Below, piece after piece: positions 57,028 to 64,000 of a stretch of 64,000 nt of DNA. Below the pieces are notes generated by a model. It worked only from the letters and a program-made list of their open reading frames with translations, searched no databases and was not told the DNA's origin. The first letter of the stretch is position 1. Each line of letters starts with the position of its first letter. This DNA is from Siderastrea radians (lineage: Eukaryota; Cnidaria; Anthozoa; Scleractinia; Rhizangiidae). The position numbers were made by a program, and so were the translations under genes. The stretch lies in assembly GCA_964017195.1 (NCBI GenBank), contig OZ024895.1, positions 19,767,034 through 19,831,033 on the forward strand, read 5' to 3'.

Positions 57028-57423
57028 CAAGTTCATTTGAGTTTTCAGAAAAACGTGGTTTCCAATTTTACTATTCATTTATTATAGCTAACCACCTGCG
57101 TAATTGAGCGGAGGATGTGGAGATGGAAAATAAAACGAACATAGGCTGAAGCTGGGCCGTAGAGAGGGAGATGAGCCCACGGGAGTTGGGAGGCCGGCGC
57201 GAGGCAGGGCATCGAACAGCTCGCTTGTGAACCACAGATTGATTTTAAACCTACGTTGCTTGAAGCGCGAAGCAGTGTCCTCACTTAGGGGGGAGCTACT
57301 ATGGGAATGGGTATGATGTTGGACGCAAGTTACAAGACCTCTCCCTTTTTTCTTTCATCTTGCGCACAAAACGTTTGTTTTCGCTCGCAGGTTACAGGTT
57401 GAGAGGAAAATACAGTCACCTAC
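57028..57423. other. Gene B intron; nothing recognised
   Basis: No domain and no repeat partner seen. Confidence 0.35.
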
Positions 57424-57565
57424 CTTTTTGTATAGCACTTCCATTTTGGGTCAGGTTCTTTTGGATTCCAGCAACACCCAAGAGGAATGCATACAGTAGC
57501 ATTTGTATTCCACACACATCTCACCTTCTCCGCGGAAGTTATTGTCGAACAGTTTGGCCGCATGG
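57424..57565 (-). CDS. Gene B, trefoil (P-type) domain exon
   Basis: Acceptor TTTTGTTTTCTAG before 57565 and donor GTAGGT after 57424; two bases in, two bases out. The outgoing phase is exactly what the FZ exon needs, the split codon giving Ser. It encodes 46 residues: NCSTITSAEKVRC, VWNTNATVC, IPLGCCW and PKWKCY. Six Cys spaced C-10-C-8-C-4-CC-11-C with GCCW match the trefoil fold, stable three-loop modules of secreted and surface proteins. The usual Phe/Tyr after the second Cys is Trp. An upstream exon ending in phase 1 (signal peptide, perhaps Ig or other modules) must exist but was not found between 57.6 and 64 kb. Confidence 0.85.
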
Positions 57566-58000
57566 CTAGAAAACAAAACAGAAACAAATGTTTGTCAATT
57601 AATAAACTGAGGCCATGTCCTCGTTATCGCTTTTCAAAAATCTCCGTTTTCATATGAACGAGAACCGGTAACAAAATATCTTTCTCCATAAAAGCGTTTT
57701 TGTAGTATTTTCAGCTGTGCTGCCAACGCGTTTTTGCTCGAATTTGACCCCCTTTAAGGGTTTCGTATGATTGTATGGATACAACTGATTGTGTGGTTGT
57801 TTAAAAATATGGCACGTCTTATATGACTTCTTCGGCGCCTCATGCAGTGATATCTTCATGTCTAAATGCCGCCTTGCGTGAATAGTTACATGACGTAGCA
57901 ACAAAGTGTCAAAACAACTATTCCCTTTTTCGCAAGAAATAGGGCACAAATTTTAAGAGCAGATATTTCGGGGTAAGTATGTACTTTAATACATTAAAAT
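57566..58000. other. No gene recognised
   Basis: The minus frame 57650-57949 has no domain. No repeat partner noticed. Confidence 0.35.
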
Positions 58001-58003
58001 TTA

Positions 58004-58305
58004 GGGAGGCAGGGTGGCCGAGTGGTTAGGGTGTTGGACTTCGAGTCCGTGGGTCCCGGGCTCGAATCCCACTCTGAGCACTTCATGGATTTGTTTCACG
58101 ACAGTCCCGAGTTATAAATCCTTCGGCTGCGCTTGTAAATAGCCAACTGGTTTGCCTCCCGCCAGTTTGGATTCTTAAAACATGTTATGTTTCATTTACA
58201 ATATTTGTTTCATTTGTTTGAGTGGCACGCCTGTGAAATAGCTGGTCTGTCGTAAGGCAGTACCAAGGATAGCTAAGCGCGTTGACCACTATAATCATCA
58301 ATTTA
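58004..58305 (+). repeat. Full-length tRNA-derived SINE
   Basis: The head 58004-58085 holds an A box (TGGCCGAGTGGTTAGGGTG) and a B box (GGCTCGAATCC) in a tRNA-like layout. The body follows with CCTTCGGCTGCGCTTGTAAA, TAGCCAACTGGTTTGCCTCC and CCAGTTTGGATTCTTAAAAC, and the end with GTTGACCACTATAATCATC. This structure is that of an abundant coral/anemone SINE. The acceptor arm does not pair, so it is not a tRNA gene. Confidence 0.85.
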
Positions 58306-58690
58306 CAATTTTTTTTTAAAATCATTAGTGCTCTTTATACGTGACAATGTTACGCCACCCTATTTTAAAAGGTACACTGGATTTCCCCCTTTTGTTTTTT
58401 TTTCTTTGTAAGATAGCTGGGGTTTTCATTTATCTGGGAATTCAAGTTTTCTGGCTGGGTAACTTTAGCGAGAGAAAACATAGACGGCTGAGACATGTTT
58501 TCGAACCGAATATGAAGACGAGCAAACCTCTCCAACGGATACGCTGCCAGATCCTGGTCTCCTGCTGTGACTTGAAACGTAGAATGAAATAGAATAAAAC
58601 GTGCTGCAAGCCTCAGCACTTCGTTAAAATAGCCCTTTTCACTGTTACCTTTTCTCATTTACATTACAATGATTTTTGAACGTGGATGTC
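58306..58690. other. No gene recognised
   Basis: T-rich. Overlapping frames on both strands (58341-58658) carry no domain. Confidence 0.4.
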
Positions 58691-58859
58691 CACAAGGCAA
58701 TTTCGGTCAATTTTGTAGTTTTTACCAGAATTGCCTCGAGTCCACTAATCCAATAATCACAGGCGGAAGCCGTTTGCAATTTAGGTCATGAAGGTGTTCA
58801 GTGCACTGCACGTCCAGTGTCCAAAACTCGGCTTCTCATTGGTAGGCTTACCTGAGGCC

Positions 58860-59020
58860 AATTTTTCCGCTTTGTAGGTCAACGACGAGTCCGTTTTGGG
58901 CATCTAAATCGTTCATGGTGATAGGCAAAGTACACTTTTACTACATAATAGAATTCCCAGTGCATTCTTTAGGAGTTTTTAGAAAAAAAGTCCTGATCAA
59001 AGAGACGACCAATTGAAGAA
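58860..59020 (+). repeat. Fragment of the U-type repeat unit
   Basis: TTTTTCCGCTTTGTAGGTC, ATCGTTCATGGTGATAGGCAAAG and AAGTCCTGATCAAAGAGACGACC follow 35790-35935 and, less closely, 40820-41130. The unit family is therefore dispersed and not confined to 21-44 kb. Confidence 0.65.
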
Positions 59021-59024
59021 GGAT

Positions 59025-60315
59025 TGAATCAGAAGTATCAGACGTCACTCTCTGCATTTCAAACAAATCCCTGTGATAACACGCGCTCGACAATGGAAGA
59101 TGTAAGTAAGCGGGACCTTAAATTATCAGTATATGAAGACAAAGTCGAGGGTATCATTCTTTTCGTAAGGGCCCGTTGGCATGAACACGGTGAGAAAAAA
59201 AAAACAGGAAATACATATATTTTTCAAATTTGGAAACACGAAATCATATCAAAAAGCATATAAGGAACTTACATATTAGTGGTGTTTTCTCCACCGACCC
59301 TTTCGAGATTATAGATTCTCAGCGCCAATTTTATAGCAACCGGTACAAATTAGTAAAAATGTTAATCTTGAGACTGTGGAAGCCTCACTTTCTTCTTTAA
59401 TCCACTTTTACCGCAACTCTCTAGTGCATGATTCAAGGGAAAATTGCGAGGGTGGAATAACAGCTGTTGAGTGCCAAAATGTTTTGAATACCTTTGCAAG
59501 CGGAAACACCCCTGGACACAACGGCATACCTATCGACTTTTACAAAACATTTTGGACACTACTCGGTAAAATCTTGGTTAAAGCATTTAATGTGGCATTT
59601 GTCAAAAAGGAGATGTCCACTTCACAGAGACAAGCTATCATTTCTCTAATTGAGAAAAAAAGACAAAGATAGGATCTATTTAGAGAACTGGCGACCTGTT
59701 TTCGTTGATTAAATGTGATTGCTTCTAAATTAAAGCTATACTGGGCGAACCGTATGGTAAAAGTTTTGCCCGAAATTATCCATTTATCAAACTGGGTTTG
59801 TGTCAGGTCGTTATATAGGAGAAGCTGCGAGATCAATTCTGGACGTAATGAAATTTACAAACTTTAGAAATATTCCTGGAATGCTACCCTTTATAAAGTT
59901 TGAAAAAGTCTTCGATAGTCTTGAATGGAATTGTATGTTGAAATGTTTAGAGTTCTTTTTGGGTTTGGGCTTAGTCTAATTCGGACGGTGGATAGAAACT
60001 TTTTACAGTAATATATCCAGTGCTATCATCAACAATGGCACAATCTCAGAAAACTTTGAATTGAGTCGGGGTGTAAGGCAAGGGGACCCACTCTCCCCTT
60101 ACCTCTTTATCATCGCGATCGAGTTATTGGCATCTGCCATTCGTTCATGTGCTGATGTAAATGGCATTAACTAAATATAGATTCAAAAGAATTCAAAATT
60201 GTTCAGTATGCTGATGACTTAACTGCATTCGTATCAGGCATCAAATCGGTGCAAAGTCTTTTTAAATCACTTGTTCGATTTGAAAAGTGTTCTAGTTTAA
60301 AGGTTAAGTGGCTGT
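59025..60315 (+). pseudogene. 5'-truncated, broken LINE reverse transcriptase
   Basis: Readings in several frames give, in order: RARWHEHGEKK; ITAVECQNVLNTFASGNTPG and NGIPIDFYKTFWTLLGKILV; STSQRQAIISLIEKK; NWRPVF; QTGFVSGRYIGEAARSILDV; IKFEKVFDSLEW (the first catalytic Asp position is now Lys/Glu-rich); LSRGVRQGDPLSPYLFIIAI; and YADDLTAF-like text split by a shift near 60200. This is the RT domain order of L1/Tx1-type LINEs. At least five breaks. The endonuclease and 3' end are missing. Confidence 0.8.
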
Positions 60316-61793
60316 CTCCCTAAGATCCTCATAACCCAAATTAGTCACAAAATAGATTTCCTTCAAATCTTGTATGTGAATTACGCTTTGTCTGGGTACT
60401 CTGAAAGCATTTTTCGTTTGGGCTCGAAATGCTTTCTTTGACAGTTTACAAGGGGGGTCCCCTGGTGGACAAAAATGGGCATTTTATTGGTACAAAATGC
60501 CAATTTTCAATAACTTTGGTAATCCTCACAACACTTAAAATTTGATGCAGGACAAAATTCTACTGTTGGTTGTTAAGTACAACTCTTCCTTATCCTACAG
60601 TGTTACTGGCATTTCCATGTAGCTGTTTTGAGTAGTTAAAACAGTTCCTTTTATCAACCCAACATCACAGTCTTTTAAAATGGAGGAAAAATGGGTGCAC
60701 AAAAATACATGTTAACAAAAAGTGAGACCTCGTATAGCAAATTCCTTGCAGTCATGGAAAGTTAAAGACTTAGTCTTAATTAACCGGCCGTCGCTATGGC
60801 GACCGCCGGTTTATAAAATGGGCACGGTTTTGTCGTGATGGTCAGTTGGCTTAACATACGAACAAAGTGCTGTAAAGCTTGTGGTACGGGTACTCAAGAG
60901 CGGTACTGTCTTATATAAGACGCATGCGCACATTAGTCTGCTGAATGTTACCTTCGTGTGTTCTTGTCTTTTAATTTACAGTATTTAAGATATCAACGAC
61001 GAAGGGTTGTTAAGTTTGGGGTTTTTTGTATTTGTCTTGTATAACGTATGCACAATTGAGTAAAGCAGCTAATAGGATGGAATGCGAAATTGGCTGTGTT
61101 GTGTGATCTAGTTAGTGGTTGTGGTGAAAATTTTTTTAGCGCAGGAGTTTTTTATTGGGATTGACATTTTGAGAGTGTAAATATGTGGGACTCAGAAGGA
61201 TTTGTGAATGTCAGGAGCAAATCACGCTTCTGTGAATGTGATTTGCTTTGAAAGTTGCGTTTTGTATAGGAGCGGTGTAACATTGTGCTGCGTGAGAGGG
61301 GGTTTCCCTTGGCGTTTTATGGGGGGGGGTGGTTTGCGAAGTGGATTGTAAGGTTTCTGATTGGCTAACTTGTATTTCGCAGCGGACAAAAAGGACAGCT
61401 GCGTTTTGCCGGCGTGGGCTAGGAAGAGAAGGAACTGGTACTAGTATGATGATACAATATTAGTGGATTGCACCATCAGTACATGAAAGTTCTGACTTGT
61501 GAACGGAGAGAGATGAGGCGAGAAGTTGATACGAAGGAATCGTCATTAATAAGGAGATCAATTAATAGGGTAGGTGTTACGAGTCTTTTTGCATTGAAAG
61601 AACGAAAATATCTGAATATTATCGACGGATTTGTGTGGTTTGCGTGTGGTGTACGCTAAAGCCTACGAGCAGTCTCTCTTTCCGTTCAGAGATAGTGAAG
61701 GAAAAGAAAAACAAGCGAGTGAGCGCGAAATCGATTGCGGCTCGACAGGCGCGTTAGCTTTCAAAGACGTGGGCGACTTTCGTCCCCGCTCGC
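60316..61793. other. No gene recognised
   Basis: ACCGGCCGTCGCTATGGCGACCGCCGG at 60783 is a hairpin. AACAAGCGAG at 61709 and CTCGCTTGTT at 61789 are inverse. G10 at 61321. Possibly the left part of the element whose right part is 61794-62226. Confidence 0.4.
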
Positions 61794-62226
61794 TTGTTTA
61801 CTTTTGCAAGGAGATTCCCGCGTTAGCAAACCGGATTTAAACATCACGTCATGAGATATGCCTTGACGTGCTCTATACTCTGACGATCTGCTCGAGCTCG
61901 TGTTTATCAAGCGTTATATTTTGATTCTACTGCTATGTTCACTGTTTGTAGTGACGGTCTAGGCACAACAGTAAAGACTTCGTCGTCCCGGTGTGAGCAT
62001 TCTCAGTTGTGGACGAATTTATGTCGACATTCAGCGTCTTTCAGCATAAATAAAAGCGATAAGAAAGATAAGCTGAGTCATCAGAGTTTAACCATTACGT
62101 CATCCAGTAACGTTATAGTCAAAATATTGTGTCACACAATCAAACTTTTCGTCACGCCTGTTCGTATAACCTAGGGGTGGGGAGGGTCAGAATGGCCGGT
62201 TAAAATGCCCAATGGGCTTTCTTGTT
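61794..62226 (+). repeat. Dispersed repeat, copy 2 (partner at 9898-10397)
   Basis: See the partner entry. This copy is shorter by several indels and keeps the shared right edge CCCAATGGGCTTTCTTGTT. Confidence 0.75.
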
Positions 62227-64000
62227 ATAAGAAAATAAAATCATGCGGCCAGACAGTTTAAAGAACGTGGCACCGCTTTGAAACACCAGTATTTCTAAAT
62301 TATGCAAATTACGAACCACAACCTATGCGTGGAAGTTAAGAGCAAATGTGATGCGAGCCAGCGGGGGGGGGGGGGGGAGCAACTTCCCATACATTCACTT
62401 AAATGAAATCCAAACGATGTTCTCACAACTTGCAAAGCAATCTGTGAGGTTCTAGTCAGCGGATGTGCCTCGTGCGCGTCCGCAGATGCTGCATATTCCA
62501 ACGGAACTTGGACGCTGAAGGGTGAAATTTATGTGGCGGCCAAAGGCGGCGGATTCGGTTTTGTCCTTTCGTTTAGGTAATTCACGAATTGATCGTATTT
62601 TACACTTTCATCATGTTTTCGTGCTTTTTGCTTCTTAGGAAGACATAAGTTTACTCGCGGACTTTTTTAGTCGCAAAGTAGAACAGTAGCGCCTTGATCA
62701 ATCGAGTCCGCGCTGATCGACTCTGTAGAATTAAATTTTAAGTTGGGTTAAAAACTGGGATCGGGTTCAAAGTACTGAACTGTGAAATCATCTTGTTAAC
62801 ACATAACTGGATTATTGAAATAAAAGTCGTATTTTGTGCGTAGGTGCTGTTTCCATTAGGTCATAGCAGTTTTGATTGAATTTATTTCCATCGACGTACA
62901 TGTTTTTTTAGTACATTTCCCGTTGCAATTTATTTAGACCACGCTGGATAATCCTATGACTGAAAAACGTTCAAACCCAGTACAGCCATAACTGTCTCTA
63001 TCAATTCGTTACAGAATGAGATGCAAAGAGAAACACTGACAGTATTTTTATTTATCACATGCATCAGTTCAGCGGTACACAAAGACCAGAATTACGTCGC
63101 AGAGTACAAAAAATGAAATCCTGAATAGTTCAAGTGCTTTCTCTCGGTGAGAATTTCGTTTACGTTGAATTATCTAATTCTAACATTCAACTTTGAAACG
63201 TTTGTCTCAAACCTGTCCTCCAAGTATAAACAAGCGAAACGTGACTGCCGTATACACCTCGCAGCTGATCCACTCGCCACTGCAACAAACAAGACGGTGC
63301 GAAAACAGAATTGTCTTCATCGACGTCGCTGCCATCGAATATTCTCTTGTACGAAACTGACAGTAAGTTCCATAAGAGATTAGCCGTTCACCGCTTACTT
63401 TCTCTCGACAAAATACGCAAAAATTTTGAAAACTATTCCACAGAAGTTGATCTCTATGTCGATCAGAAAAATTTGTTACGAACACCGCTGTCCACGTTTT
63501 GACTGGACCGTTTTGCAAGTTGTGAGAACATCGTTTCTCGGTCCCAGGCCTCGCTTCTATCCCCCCTGGATGCGAGCAATGCCCCCTTACATCTATATCA
63601 GGAAAACACAAAAAAAAAGTTGCAAACTACAGCAGGACACAAATGTAAACTGGTAATATTTCGCTATAGCTTTAATTAAATTGTACAGCATTCAAATAGC
63701 TCATAACTATGCTCAATTCACAAGATAAACACGTTATAAAGTACATGCCACGCGATGATTGCTAATTGCTCTTAGCAAGTAACTTTACAAAACAGCCTTG
63801 ATCTAGAACTATTAGCGCTTTTCAAATGAGTGTCGTGAAACCAAAACCAAAGTAATTACCCCAGCCAATCACAACAATCACAGATTACCCAATGAACCAA
63901 TCAGAACTCGAAGCAAGTACATGTAACCGGCGTCAAGCGCGGAAAAACGCGTGCGAGCGCGAGCAAGTCGCGACTGATTGGTTTGAGTTTTACTCCTGAT
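62227..64000. other. No gene assigned
   Basis: CTTTGCAAGTTGTGAGAACATCG occurs near 62418 in inverse form and at 63513, so both are pieces of one repeat. G17 at 62361. A plus reading near 63290-63360 (CENRIVFIDVAAIEYSLV) and a minus reading over the same bases (SMAATSMKTILFSHRL) both look protein-like, but neither has a domain or a convincing splice pair. CCAATCA motifs cluster at 63865-63905 near the right edge, which could be promoter sequence or repeat. Confidence 0.35.

Noticed and set aside
58004..58085. tRNA gene
   Set aside because: A and B boxes are present but the acceptor arm does not pair and a SINE body follows.
59540..59836. Minus-strand 98-residue frame
   Set aside because: Antisense shadow of the LINE reverse transcriptase.

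Overview
The window looks like nuclear DNA of an anthozoan cnidarian, most likely a stony coral. The reasons are inferred from sequence: compact exons with GT/AG boundaries and mostly phase-1 joins, AT-rich introns of 1-12 kb, extracellular Ig, trefoil and Frizzled-type domains, and a dense mix of repeats (tRNA-derived SINEs, LINE and Penelope remnants, TTAA-flanked foldback elements, a Polinton/adintovirus-type remnant). No bacterial-style operon, CRISPR array or intact RNA gene was seen.

Two host genes are supported, both on the minus strand. Gene A (about 22.5 kb down to 4.1 kb, probably running off the left edge) has a signal-peptide first exon at 22491-22548, an Ig-like exon at 10783-11151 and a second Ig exon at 4120-4401. 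All three are joined by phase-1 introns. Its first exon lies in a repeat unit present several more times to the right. The exon is intact again at 34701-34758 and frameshifted at 36248-36306. Gene B (57.6 kb down to 51.0 kb) has a trefoil exon, a ten-cysteine Frizzled-type domain exon, a Thr/Pro stalk exon and a membrane-segment exon. All junctions keep phase. It ends in a short basic tail exon or, if the last intron is retained, directly after the hydrophobic segment. Its first exon was not found.

Layout: 0-2.6 kb is a decayed Polinton/adintovirus-like block with a broken packaging ATPase on minus, an intact 90-aa ORF and a broken acidic protein on plus. 4-11 kb holds the two Ig exons, a decayed tyrosine recombinase, a 5S rRNA-like sequence and a foldback. 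13.4-20.7 kb holds copies of a family with AGCGGAGC ends and a 1.5 kb terminal-inverted-repeat element containing a perfect 259-bp tandem duplication. 21.6-44.4 kb is a mosaic of diverged copies of one multi-kb unit, cut by insertions: TTAA elements, a Penelope end, a CAGGG-ended element with a RecQ-fragment element nested in it, an element with GATCATTTCGGGG arrays at both ends, and a LINE 3' end. 44.4-49 kb holds a 1.8 kb near-palindrome, further inverted-repeat elements and a degraded reverse transcriptase. 50.9-57.6 kb is gene B with SINE pieces and foldbacks in its introns. 58-64 kb holds a SINE, a 5'-truncated LINE and dispersed repeats.

Positions of repeat edges are by eye and good to roughly 10-50 bp. 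Splice junctions, target-site duplications and ORF ends were read base by base.
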